A program made the position numbers and the translations under genes. Shown here one piece after another: positions 21,066-31,365 of a DNA stretch of 64,000 nucleotides. The stretch spans positions 3,899,279 to 3,963,278 of the forward strand of contig JALIGW010000032.1 of the NCBI GenBank assembly GCA_023053685.1. Reading direction: 5' to 3'. The notes below the pieces were generated by a model, which saw only the letters and a program-made list of their open reading frames with translations, made no database searches and was not told where the DNA came from. How positions within the stretch are numbered: position 1 is the stretch's first letter; each line of letters begins with the position of its first letter. The stretch is from Diadophis punctatus similis. Lineage: Eukaryota; Chordata; Lepidosauria; Squamata; Dipsadidae.

Positions 21066-21528
21066 ACATGACGGAGTATTTACTCAAAAGCACAACCCTT
21101 AATACATGCCACTTATTTAAGCTAGCAAAAGCAATGGGAAACAGCCAGCAATGCTTTAATTGTCCTTAATTTGTCCTTAATTTTCTTTTCTACCAAGGAA
21201 AAACACCGAAGCTTTCATTTTGTCCCTGGATTGACCCCACTAACTTGCTGGGATTTCAAAACTCGCTTCCCGCAATATTTTTTCTCCAGCAACGCCTTTG
21301 ATGCTATTTTGACATAAATTTAGGTAAGCATGCCTGTTTATCGTATTTATTTATTTTCTATGATGGGCCCTGGTTCGTACAGTAGCTTCACCTCTAATGA
21401 TATTTGTCCAATTAAGAGACCATTAGAAAAAGGCGGCGATAAGGCTGCCATATGGATGTGTTTAAGCAACAGTAGTGACTGGGAAGAGGAAGGTGAGATA
21501 GGATGGATTCCTAAATTGCTTTTGGGAT
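21066..21528. other. Unassigned intronic sequence
   Basis: No recognisable element. Confidence 0.45.
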
Positions 21529-21533
21529 AAATC

Positions 21534-22054
21534 TGTTCTGACCAGGCTCCCCAAACAAGACAAACCCTCTGAAGTCAACTAAAAAATTCCTTTAATTAGG
21601 AGCGCCAAAAGCCCTGGCAAAAAGTTTCTTTCTCACCATAGGCTAACAAGTCCATCCGGCACTTGTTTGTCTGCCACATCTATTCATCTCCGCCCCCTGC
21701 CTTTTATCCCCAGAGCTAGGGTGGGGCTTCGCTAGCAGCGGTGGCTCTTCCCTCCCAAGGACCGGCCCATAGATTTCCGCTGCTCTCCTCTGCCTTCTGC
21801 GCATCCGCTCGTCAGGCACTGGCCCCAGCTGTTCCTCCTCTTCCTCATCAGCCACCTCCAGATCTGGGGGCTGTTGACTCTCCATCTGAGGGCTGACGGA
21901 CAGCCCAGACTCCACCTCTGTCTCTCTCTCTGCCAGCTCCATCCCCTCTTCCCCCTCGGAGCTCTCAGGTTGCCCTGATGCTGACCCTGACTCCCACGCC
22001 GCCTCCTCCTCTGATTCGGCTGCTGGAGGGGCCGGCGGCCGACAGGCCACAACA
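21534..22054 (-). mobile_element. Solo LTR, 521 bp (second LTR family)
   Basis: Plus-strand ends TGTTCTGACC and GGCCACAACA; exact 5-bp target duplication AAATC (21529-21533 and 22055-22059). The minus strand holds a long acidic open frame (22074-21643), which is LTR sequence rather than a cellular gene. Confidence 0.85.
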
Positions 22055-22059
22055 AAATC

Positions 22060-22429
22060 TGGAATTACCTGCACCTTTGAGTTAGAAGCTGGTCAGACAT
22101 CTGCGGTGTCAAATGATCTTTAAAGGAGGCAGGAAGGGGAAAAGTGCACCCACCTTTAGAGCAGCTCTGACAAGGGAAGACAGGACCCCGACTCCCTGTC
22201 CTTTCCTTCCCCTTAGCAGCCTTAAGAAGCAAGAAGTCCACCCTGCAGAGAGGGGTCGATGCAGGGAAGACAAAGCACGGGAGAATATTTATCTTTTTTT
22301 TAAAAGTATTAAGAACATTTATACAGCCAACCAACTCACTGGAGGTGACTCCAGGCAGCTTACTAAAAACAATAATGAAATGAAATGTAAAAAAATAAAA
22401 TAAATTAGATATTCCAATAACTAAGAGGC
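22060..22429. other. Unassigned intronic sequence
   Basis: No recognisable element. Confidence 0.4.
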
Positions 22430-22600
22430 TGTTTAATGTCTAGTTTGATGAGAAGAAGGACCAGGGGTGACATGATACCTGTCTTCCAGTATTTGAGGGG
22501 CTGCCACAAAGAAGAGGGAGGGGGTCAATTTATTGTCCAAAGTACCTGAGGGTAGGACAAGAAACAATGGATGGAAACTAATCAAGGAGAGAAGCGCTCA
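22430..22600 (+). mobile_element. CR1 LINE fragment
   Basis: GTCTAGTTTGATGAGAAGAA through CAATGGATGGAAACTAATC; truncated before the 3' UTR, followed by a remnant of the 33362-type hAT right end (CGAACCAGTAGGGAAGG). Confidence 0.8.
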
Positions 22601-22640
22601 TATTTGCGAACCAGTAGGGAAGGTAAGTGAAAACCACCCC

Positions 22641-22960
22641 TGCTCAGGGTTGAACTGTGAGCTCCCTGGTGCTCTCTGAGCTAAGTTGCTTTCTTGGAGA
22701 CGTTTCATTACCCAACTAGGTGACATCATCAGTGCTACTATGGAGTGGGGTTTGCTCGCAAAACAATACCTCTATCAAGGAACTACCAACTCACACAAAC
22801 GAAGTGACAATAAACAACTGCCCAATCAAGGAACCACTAAGAACATCCCCACCAAGGGCAAGTCACTGTATATAAACAGACAGCAAATTCTACTACATTG
22901 GAGTATTGATGATGTTACCTAGTTGGGTCGTGAAACGTCTTCAGGAAAATAACCAAGCTG
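22641..22960. mobile_element. Penelope-like element, family A, inverted pair
   Basis: 22641-22745 is the terminal region in minus orientation; 22746-22960 is a longer terminal region in plus orientation (CTATCAAGGAACTACCAAC, TATATAAACAGAC, hammerhead at about 22901). Confidence 0.82.
22691..22740 (-). ncRNA. Hammerhead ribozyme motif (PLE family A)
   Basis: Minus strand CTGATGA (22732-22726), T, stem II GTCACC/GGTAAT with one C-A mismatch, GAAACGTC (22706-22699). Core intact, stem I weak. Confidence 0.55.
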
Positions 22961-23245
22961 CATTAAGAGCATATCTCTACCACCTTTAATAAATAAAGAG
23001 AGGTTGCTGAGATGCTTCCAACTGCTTTCGCTTCAATCCTCACTTGTAGGTCTTTGGTGTAGAATGGAGGAAGACAACCAGCCTTGCATCCATTCTCCAG
23101 AAAGATCTACTCAAGGTTCAGTTTTGTCTCTAATCACTCAACCACCAAAGAGAAATGAAAAGGAGCAATGGACAAGCTTCAGTTGATGTTTTACACCTTT
23201 GTTCCACGCCCCCAAAAAGGAAAAATACCAAGGGGGTTTTGTTTG

Positions 23246-23490
23246 CTAGCACTAACACTGATGTTACCTAGCTTGAATAATGAAACATCTGCAAGAAAAC
23301 AACCAAGCTTAGAGAGTAACAAGGACACCAATGTTGTAGTTCTTCTCCTCCTCCATCACTACCATCGCCACAAATCCCGCTCCCTTCTAGCACTGATGAT
23401 GTTACCTAGTTGGGTAATGAAATGTCTGCAAGCAAACAACCAAAGCTCAGAGAACATCAGGGACCCCACAGTCCTCATCCTCTTGTGGAC
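23246..23490 (+). mobile_element. Penelope-like element terminal repeats, family A
   Basis: Two hammerhead segments at about 23260 (deleted core) and 23385; joined by CT/CC-rich sequence and GTCCTCATCC-type ends. Confidence 0.78.
23385..23434 (+). ncRNA. Hammerhead-like motif (PLE family A), near intact
   Basis: Stem I TTCTAGCA/TGCAAGCA, CTGATGA 23393-23399, stem II GTTACC/GGTAAT, then GAAATGTC. The only 3' core difference is C to T next to GAAA, likely CpG decay. Confidence 0.55.
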
Positions 23491-24150
23491 AGTCCCAGCG
23501 GACAACCATTTAAATATGAGCCAGCAGTGTGCAGCAGCTGCCAAAAAAGCCAACACAGTTCTAGGCTGCATTAACAGAGGGATAGGAGCAAGATCACGTG
23601 AAGTGTTAATACCACTTTATAAGGCCTTGGTAAGGCCACACTTGGAATACTGCATTCAGTTTTGGTCGCCACAATGCAAAAAGGATGTTGTCTCTCTAGA
23701 AAGAGTGCAGAGAAGAGCAACAAAAATGATTAGGGGACTGGAGGCTAAAACATATGAAGAATGGTTGCAGGAACTGGGTATGTCTAGTTTAATGAAAAGG
23801 ACCAGGGGAGACATGATAGCAGTGTTTCAAAATCTCAGGGGTTGCCACAAAGAAGAGGGAGTCAAACTATTCTCCAAAGCACCTGAGGGTAGGACAAGAA
23901 GCAACGGATGGAAACGAATCAAGAAGAGAAGCAACCTAGAACTAAGGAGAAACTTCCTGACAGTTAGAACAATTAATCAGTGGAACAGCCTGCCTCCAGA
24001 AGTTGTGAATGCTCCAACTCTGGAAGTTTTTAAGAAGATGTTGGATAACCATTTGTCTGAAGTAGTGTAGGGTTTCCTGCCTAAGCAGGGGGTTGGACTA
24101 GAAGACCTCCAAGGTCCCTTCCAACTCTGTTATTCTATTCTTCCTGTAAC
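23491..24150 (+). mobile_element. CR1 LINE, ORF2 C-terminus and 3' UTR
   Basis: Starts in NHLNMSQQCAAAAKKANTVL and runs open through RPHLEYCIQFWSPQCKKD and SLPPEVVNAPTLEVF to stop, then GGGGGTTGGACTAGAAGACC and TTATTCTATTCTT. Confidence 0.93.
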
Positions 24151-24850
24151 CTTTTTAGCACTGATGAAGTTACTTAGCTGGTTAATGAAATGGCTGCAAG
24201 AAAACAACCAAGCTGCCAATATCTTTATGAAGATATTGAACAGTACTGGGCCTAAGACGGAACCTTGTGGTACCCCACTGCTTACTTCCCCTCCATGTCT
24301 ATGTAGGACTGTTAAGGACTACTTGTTGAGTACGATTTGTCAGCCAGTTACAAATCCATCTGGTGGTGAGGCTGTCTATCCCACATTTGTCTAGCTTATC
24401 AAGAAGTAGGTTGTGGTCTACTTTGTCGAATGCTCCTCTCCTCTTCCTTTCCTCCTCTTCCTCCTCTCCACAAACCCTCCTCGCTTCTTGCACTGATGAT
24501 GTAAGCTAGTTGGGTCGTGAAATGCCTGCAAGAAAACAACCAAGCTCAGAGAGCACCAAGGACCCCACAGTCCTAGTCCTCCTCATTCTCTTCCTCCTTC
24601 CTGCAACCTTTTTAGCACTGATGATGTTACCTTATCTGGTTAATGAAATGCCTGCAAGAAAACAACCAAGCTCAGAGAATGCCAAGGACCCCACAGTCCT
24701 CCTCATCTGCAAACCCCCCTCCCTTCTAACACTGACGATATCACCTAGTTGGGTTATGAAACGTCTGCAAGTAACCCTAACCAAGCTCAGAGAGCAGCAA
24801 GGACCCCTCATTTCAACCCTGAGCTACAAATTTTCTCCTTTACGAGTTCT
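24151..24850 (+). mobile_element. Penelope-like element, family A, repeated hammerhead segments
   Basis: Four degenerate hammerhead segments start near 24158, 24490, 24615 and 24730, each followed by AACCAAGCTCAGAGA-type sequence. A CR1 fragment (24214-24440) lies between the first two. The last has CTGACGA instead of CTGATGA but keeps GAAACGTC. Confidence 0.78.
24214..24440 (-). mobile_element. CR1 reverse transcriptase core fragment
   Basis: Minus strand encodes AFDKVDHNLLLDKLDKCGID, NWLTNRTQQVVLN and GVPQGSVLGPVLFNIFIKIL: reverse transcriptase motifs before the YADD block. The only RT core of CR1 seen in the window. Confidence 0.8.
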
Positions 24851-25345
24851 GTTTTGTCCCAGCTAACTCGGAGCCCTGGAAAGAAAGGACCAACTGCCTG
24901 CAAACGGGCAATTAAAACAACCTCGCATCTTTAAGCTCCGTCAGATGCAAGGAAAAGTAGGAAAGGCAGATTTGAAATTGAGGAGCAATTTTATTGTTTG
25001 CTTTTTATGGAGCTGGACGATTAAAGGCATCGCAGTAGGATGCTGGATACGGGAGGCACTCGAAACAACGGCAGCGGCAAGCCAAGTCTATTATACTGCC
25101 AAATTAGCCGCATTTGGAACATCTGTTTCAAACTTTGGGAGGAAACTTTGGGAAGAAACCAAAGGAAATGAAGCCATTCGCGCACAACACCAAGCGCTCT
25201 AAAATCCATGGGAGAACAAGGACGATTTGCTGTCACGTTGGCCAAACCACGGTTCGGTCACATTACCTCCTGGCTAATGTTGGCATTTCACAGTGATTAG
25301 AGATGCAACCATGACTTCAGCTCCAGTTCCTCAGGAATGGAACGG
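24851..25345. other. Unassigned intronic sequence
   Basis: No recognisable element. Confidence 0.45.
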
Positions 25346-25353
25346 GCGTGTTC

Positions 25354-26090
25354 CAGGGGTGAAATGCTACTGGTTCGGGCCGGTTTGCCCGAACTGGTAG
25401 TAACAAATGCTTCCAGTTCGCAGAACCGGTAGTAAAAATGCTTTTGAAAAGTAAAGAAAAAAGATTCCAACGATTGGCATAGCTGATTGTCACAGCTGAT
25501 GAACCTTTTTTTTTTACTTTTTAAAGCATTTTCTACTACCTATTCGCCCGAACTGGTAGTAAAAAATGCTTTAAAAAGTAAAAAAAAAAAGGTTCCCATG
25601 ATCAACTGTGACAATCAGCTGAGCAGGGGAACCTTTTTTTTAAAATTACTTTTTTAAAGCATTTTTTACTACCTATTCGACCAGAACGGTGACTCTGCGA
25701 GGTTCCTGCTTGTTGCAGGGGCCATTCTGTGTGAAGTTTAGCTGCTTCTGCATTGTGTATGTGTCAGTTGTGTAGGAGTCAGTTGTGTAGCTTTTGTGTT
25801 ATTTTTGTGTAAAGCGAGAGAGTTGTTTTTTGAGCTCTCTGTGACTCTGTGAGGTTCCTGCTTGTTGCAGGGACCATTTTGTGTGAAGTCCAGCTGCTCC
25901 TGCATTGTGTGTGTGTCAGTTGTGTAGCTTTCGTGTTATTTTTGTGTAAAGTGTGAGTTGGTTTTTGATGCCACGCCCACCCGGTCACATGACCACCAAG
26001 CCACGCCCACTCGGTCACATGACCACCAAGCCACACCCACCAAGCAACGCCCACAGAACCGGTAGGGGAAAAGTTTAGATTTCACCACCG
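25354..26090. mobile_element. Non-autonomous hAT element (family D), 737 bp
   Basis: Starts CAGGGGTGAAATGCTAC and ends GATTTCACCACCG; exact 8-bp target duplication GCGTGTTC (25346-25353 and 26091-26098). Inside: inverted CGAACTGGTAGTA segments, a ~150-bp direct repeat (GAGGTTCCTGCTTGTTGCAG twice), and CCACGCCCAC/GTCACATGACC repeats near the right end. Confidence 0.92.
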
Positions 26091-26364
26091 GCGTGTTCAC
26101 ATGCTCCCAAGCAAGACGGCCAAGGGTGCAATGGACGCTTTCGAGTCGAGATCTGGTTTCATTATGGATTTTTGGACATGATCTCACAAAGCAGCTTCCC
26201 CCAGTCTGCTTGCTGACTTCCCAGCCAGAACATCTGGACAGGCCCAAAATAATAGGCATGCCCAAAAGATACAATAAATCTGATTGCCAATGTTCCGAGG
26301 CAAACTCCTGAAAATCATGAGCATCGTGTTATATTGTCTAAGAAGATAAGCAGCTATCGATCCA

Positions 26365-27640
26365 AGAGAATTTTAGTAGCTCAGGGTTGACCTGGGGAGA
26401 CCTTGATGCTCTCTGAGCTTAATTGTTTTCTTGCAGGCATTTCATGACCCAACTAGGTAACATCAGCAGTGCTAGAAGGGAGAGGGGATTGTGGAGGGAG
26501 GAGGAGGAGGAGGAGGAGAAGGAGGAGGAGGAGGAAGAGGAGGAGGAGGAGGAGGAGGAGGAGGAGGAGGAGGAGGAGGAGGAGGAGGAGGAGGAGGAGG
26601 AGGGGAAGAAGGGATGTGGGGTCCATGGTGGTCTCTGAGCTGGGCTGTTTTCTTGCAGGCATTTCATGACCCAACTAGGTAACATCATCAGTACTAGAAG
26701 GGAGAGGGGATTGTGGAGGGAGGAGGAGGAGGAGGAGGAGGAGGAGGAGGAGGAGGAGGAGGAGGAGGAGGAGGAGGAGGAGGAGGAGGAGGAGGAGGAG
26801 GAGGAGGAGGAGGAGGGGAAGAAGGGATGTGGGGTCCATGGTGGTCTCTGAGCTGGGCTGTTTTCTTGCAGGCATTTCATGACCCAACTAGGTAACATCA
26901 TCAGTACTAGAAGGGAGAGGGGATTGTGGAGGGAGGAGGAGGAGGAGGAGGAGGAGGAAGAGGAGGAGGAGGAGGAGGGAAGAAGGGCTGTGGGGTCCTT
27001 GGTGGTCTCTGAGCTGGGCTGTTTTCTTGCAGGCATTTCATGAACCAATTAGGTAACATCATCAGTACTAGAAGGGAGAGGGGATTGTGGAGGGAGGAGG
27101 AAGAGGAGGAGGAGGAGGAGGAGGAGGAGGAGGGAAGAAGGGCTGTGGGGTCCTTGGTGGTCTCTGAGCTGGGCTGTTTTCTTGCAGGCATTTCATGAAC
27201 CAATTAGGTAACATCATCAGTACTAGAAGGGAGAGGGGATTGTGGAGGGAGGAGGAGGAGGAGGAGGAAGAGGAGGAGGAGGAGGAGGGAAGAAGGGCTG
27301 TGGGGTCCTTGGTGGTCTCTGAGCTGGGCTGTTTTCTTGCAGGCATTTCATGAACCAATTAGGTAACATCATCAGTACTAGAAGGGAGAGGGGATTGTGG
27401 AGGGAGGAGGAGGAGGAGGAGAGCGGCTGTGGGGTCCTTCGTGGTCTCTGAGCTGGGTTGTTTTCTTGCAGGCATTTCATAAACCAATTAGGTAACATCA
27501 TCAGTACTAGCAGGGAGAAGGAATTGTGCGGGGGGAGGAGAACTGTGTGGAACTTTGGTGTTCTTTGAACTTGGCTGATTTCTTGCAGATGTTTCTTTAC
27601 TCCAGTAGCTAACATCTGCATCAGATGATGATCATGGAAT
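26365..27640 (-). repeat. Tandem satellite of PLE hammerhead region plus (GAG)n
   Basis: Seven to eight units of ~130-225 bp. Each has CTCTGAGCTGGGCTGTTTTC, GCAGGCATTTCATGA, CCAACTAGGTAACATCATCAG (reverse hammerhead) and a (GAG)n run of different length. On the minus strand the units mostly read CTGATGA..GAAATGCC, so the cleavage triplet is changed and catalysis is unlikely. The last unit (about 27560-27640) is divergent. A plus-strand piece follows at 27630-27700. Confidence 0.9.
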
Positions 27641-27704
27641 CACTACCTAGTTGGGTAATGAAACATCTGCAAGAAACATCTACAGGAAAACCACCAAGCT
27701 TACT

Positions 27705-27778
27705 TACTTATTATTCATTTATTTATAAAATTCATCGGCTGCCTATCTGACCTCAAGGTAACTCTGCGCGGCTTACAA
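27705..27778 (-). mobile_element. L2-type LINE 3' end
   Basis: TTATTCATTTATTTATAAAA tail then CGGCTGCCTATCTGACCTC. Confidence 0.55.
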
Positions 27779-27920
27779 TCAATTCATTTAACAACGGCCG
27801 TGAGTCGCTCAACAACTGTGACAAAAGGGTCGTACAACGGGATGAAACTCCCTTAACCACTGCCTTGCTTAGCAACGGAGATTTGCCACTCGATTGTGGT
27901 CGCAAGTCGAGGACTACTTG
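27779..27920. mobile_element. Tigger-like MITE, partial
   Basis: ATTTAACAACGGCCGTGAG through GGTCGCAAGTCGAGGACTACTTG, followed by TA. Confidence 0.8.
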
Positions 27921-28415
27921 TATCCTCAGGGAGGACATGGGAAAAAATTTTCAAGCAGATTGGGAAGTTTAGTTTTGTGGGTTTTGAAAAACCGCCAGCC
28001 CAGGGGAAGGAATGTGTCCAGGTATCCATCAGGAATGAAATCTGGAGGAAGTCTTTACATTCAAAGAAACACCGTCGAAAGCCGTACATCGGAGAATACA
28101 TAACGCAGCAACGGCTAAAGATTTTGTAAACGTACATCAAATAAGCTTTTACATCGGTTTTTGCATTCAGCTCTCCTACAGATCATTTGCCATCCATAAT
28201 GGATTGACAAGCAGGCTCTGCTGCCGTATTAAATAGATCTTGTGAACAGAAATAATGGATCAATTAAACCATCGATTCGCAGCTCGCACATTCAACCTCT
28301 GAGGCTCGAAGAGCCACAACGATTCTGCCAGTTTAGAGAGCCAATACTGAATTCTTGCTTCAGTCAATTTATTAAGGGTGCTTTTTTTGTCTTCTTCTAT
28401 ACACCAGAGATTACA
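27921..28415. other. Unassigned intronic sequence
   Basis: No recognisable element. Confidence 0.45.
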
Positions 28416-28419
28416 TTTC

Positions 28420-29150
28420 AGCATTGGTCGTAGACTGCATTAATAGAGGGACAGAATCAAGATCACGTGCAGAGTTAATACGACTTTATAATGCCTTGGT
28501 AAGGCCACACTTGGAATTCTGCATCCAGTTTTGGTCGCCACGATGTAAAAAAGATGTTGAGACTCTAGAAAGAGTGCAGAGAAGAGCAACAAAGATGATG
28601 AGGGGACTGGAGGCTAAAACAAATAAAGAACGGTTGCAGGAATTGGGTATGTCCAGTCTGGAGAAGTGAAGGACTAGGGGGTACATGATAGCAGTGTTCC
28701 AGTATTTGAGGGGCTGCCACAAAGAAGGGGTGAACCTATTCTCCAAAGCACCAGAAGGCAAGGCAAGCAATGGATGAAAAGTACCCAAGGAGAGAAGCAA
28801 CCTAGAATTAAGGAGAAATTTCCTGATAATTACAACAATTAACTAGTGCAGAGGTAGGCAAACTACGGCTCTTTGAGGACCTATGGACTTCAACTCCCAG
28901 AATTCCTGAGCCAGCCATGCATGCATGGCTGGCTCAGGAATTCTGGAAGTTGAAGTCCACAGGTCCTCAAAGAGTCGTGGTTTGCCCACGGCTGAACTAG
29001 TGGAACACCAGAAGTTGTGGATGCTCCATCACTGGAGGCTTTTAAGAAGAGATTGAACAACCATTTGTCTGAAATGGTATAGGGTTTCCTGCCTGAGCAG
29101 AGGGTTGGACTAGAAGACCTCTAAGGTCCCTTCCGACTCTTGTTATTCTG
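28420..29150 (+). mobile_element. CR1 LINE 3' end split by a hairpin MITE
   Basis: Frame [20 protein letters not shown] and [18 protein letters not shown], then decayed; resumes after the MITE with AACACCAGAAGTTGTGG and ends GGGTTGGACTAGAAGACC. Confidence 0.9.
28849..28994. mobile_element. Palindromic hAT MITE
   Basis: Almost perfect hairpin: CAGAGGTAGGCAAACTACGG against CCGTGGGCAAACC-type right arm, meeting at CCATGCATGCATGG. Exact 8-bp target duplication AACTAGTG (28841-28848 and 28995-29002). Confidence 0.93.
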
Positions 29151-29855
29151 CATTTTTTTCCAAGTTACAGCAAAGTATATAATCATGCTTTTACCCGTTG
29201 CTTCTTAGAGAAAAGTTGGAATTATCAACCTCACGGTTCATCGACAACGCTTATCAAAATTTGCTTTTTATAAAGGAATTATTTTACATTATGGAAACAC
29301 ATGCTTGAGGACATTTAGTTTAAGCGATATTCCTGCCAAACTAGCATATGGCAAGATTCAAAAATGCCTTTAAAAAAAAAAAGTTCAGGAACAAAAGGCT
29401 GCCTAAAATTTAAATGAAAATAAATGATTAACTTAAATCGGAGTTGCCAATGATCTGTCACCTAATCGTTAAGTCTAACTACTGGTGTTAGATGTACTGT
29501 ATTTTTAATCCACCCAACTGCTTAGAGATTTAGAGTCGGAAAAGCTAATTTTTGTATTCTGCTTATTGCAATTTGCTCTAGTGTGATCATGGCAAAGATG
29601 ACAGTAAAAGAAAACAAAAAGCCAAAATGAAAATCAATTTAAAATGTATTGAAGTACTCGGCAAAATGGCATCAAACCTTAGAAAAGCGGTGAAAAACTG
29701 CAACAAAATAAACCATCTAGCATATGGAAAATTATCAAGGCATAATAAGTGGAAAATAAAAATGCAGCCTATTTCTCACTTAAGCAACCTTCTACCTCTA
29801 CAAAAATCTTAGCAATTTCCAGATGATGTGAACGGGACCTAAAATATTTTTGTTT
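29151..29855. other. Unassigned intronic sequence
   Basis: No recognisable element. Confidence 0.45.
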
Positions 29856-30325
29856 TTGTTGTTGTTAGTTGCAAAGTTTTGTCCGACCTATCGGGACCCC
29901 ATGGACAACGTTCCTCCAGGCCTTCCTGTCCTCTACCATCCACCGGAGTCCATTTAAGGTCACACCGACCGCTTCAGTGACTCCATCCAGCCACCTCATT
30001 CTCTGCTGTCCCCTTCTTCTTTTGCCCTCCATCGTTCCCAGCATTAGGCTCTTCTCCAGTGAGTCCTTCCTTCTCCTTAGGTGGCCAAAGTATTTGAGTT
30101 TCATCTTCAGGATCTGGCCTTCTAAAGAGCAGTCAGGGTTGATCTCCTCTCGGACTGACCGGTTGGATCGCCTTGCAGTCCAAGGGACTCGCAGGAGTCT
30201 TCTCCAGCACCATAGTTCAAAGGCCTCCATTCTTTGGCGCTCAGCCTTCCTTATGGTCCAATTTTCACAGCCATACATTGCAACGGGGAAAACCATAGCC
30301 TTGACTATACACACATTTAAATGTT
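29856..30325 (-). mobile_element. Bov-B (RTE) LINE 3' part
   Basis: Minus strand is open for 149 codons (30314-29865): KAMVFPVAMYGCENWTIRKA, ELWCWRRLLRVPWTARRSN, LKYFGHLRRRKDSLEKSLML. This is the hallmark RTE/Bov-B C-terminal region. 5'-truncated. Relevant as the presumed partner of Sauria SINEs. Confidence 0.95.
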
Positions 30326-30410
30326 TTAATGTTTTTTAAAAAACATTGATAGAATCATCTAAACCACACTATGAAAGCACGAATTTGGGGGGAAATAAAG
30401 AAAGGAAACA

Positions 30411-30537
30411 CAGGTAGCCCGCACTTACGACCGCAAATGAGCCCAAAATTTCCACTGCTAAGCAGGAGAGTTGTTAAGTGAGTTTTGCCCCCATTTTATG
30501 ACCTTTCTCGCCATGGTTGTTAAGTGAATCACTTGAC
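30411..30537. mobile_element. Tigger-like MITE, left part only
   Basis: CAGGTAGCCCGCACTTACGACC then GTTGTTAAGTGAGTTTTGCC; stops near 30537. Confidence 0.85.
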
Positions 30538-31022
30538 AAACAAATCAGTTTCCTGAGGGGGAACCTTCCGGAAAACCCCGGAAAAGACCCCTCATATCCT
30601 GGACATAAATTGTTTCAACTTCTACCCTCACAACGACGCTATAGGGCACTGCACACCAGAACAACTAGACACAAGGACAGTTTTTTTTCCGAACACCATC
30701 ACTCTGCTTAACAACTGATTCCCACAACACTGTCAAACTATTTACTAAGGCTGCATTACTATTATTCTTCTCTTCCTTACTAGTACTTATCTCCTCCCAC
30801 TTATGACTATAACCATGTTGCTTGTATCTTTACAATTTATATTGTTTATTCGTTTCCTAGTACGATTTGATTGCTTATTAGTAACCTATGATTACCACTA
30901 AGTGTTGTATCTTATGATTCTTGAAGAATGTATTTTATTTTTTCTTTATGCACACGAAGAGCATATGCACCAAAAACAAATTCCTTGTGTGTCCAGTCAC
31001 ACTTGGCCAATAAAGAATTCTA
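30538..31022 (+). mobile_element. LINE 3' end leading into microsatellite
   Basis: 30517-30711 encodes HKLFQLLPSQRRYRALHTRT and TRHKDSFF, a non-LTR reverse transcriptase C-terminus. The 3' UTR ends CACTTGGCCAATAAAGAATT, directly followed by (ATTCT)n. Clade uncertain. Confidence 0.7.
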
Positions 31023-31365
31023 TTATTCTATTCTATTCTATTCTATTCTATTCTATTCTATTCTATTCTATTCTCTATTCTATTCCATTTTCTATTCTAT
31101 TTTCTACTCTATTCTATTCTATTCTATTTTCTATTCTATTCTATTCTATTTTCTATTCTATTCTATTCCATTTTCTATTCTATTTTCTACTCTATTCTAT
31201 TCTATTCTATTCTCTATTCTATTTTATTCCATTTTCTATTCTATTTTCCATTCCATTCCATTCCATTTTATTCCTATTCCTATTCCTATTCCTATTCCTA
31301 TTCCTATTCCTATTCCTATTTCATTCCATTCCATTCCATTCCATTCCATGTTTTTCTATTCTTTC
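31023..31365. repeat. (ATTCT)n pentanucleotide satellite and variants
   Basis: Pure ATTCT at the left, then ATTCC/ATTTTCT variants; starts at the LINE tail. Confidence 0.97.

Noticed and set aside
21643..22074. Acidic 143-codon protein on the minus strand
   Set aside because: Lies almost wholly within a solo LTR defined by exact ends and target duplication.
26419..27048. Long open frames of poly-Ser, poly-Glu, poly-Arg or poly-Gly
   Set aside because: They are translations of the GAG microsatellite and PLE satellite in different frames; no start context, domain or codon structure.
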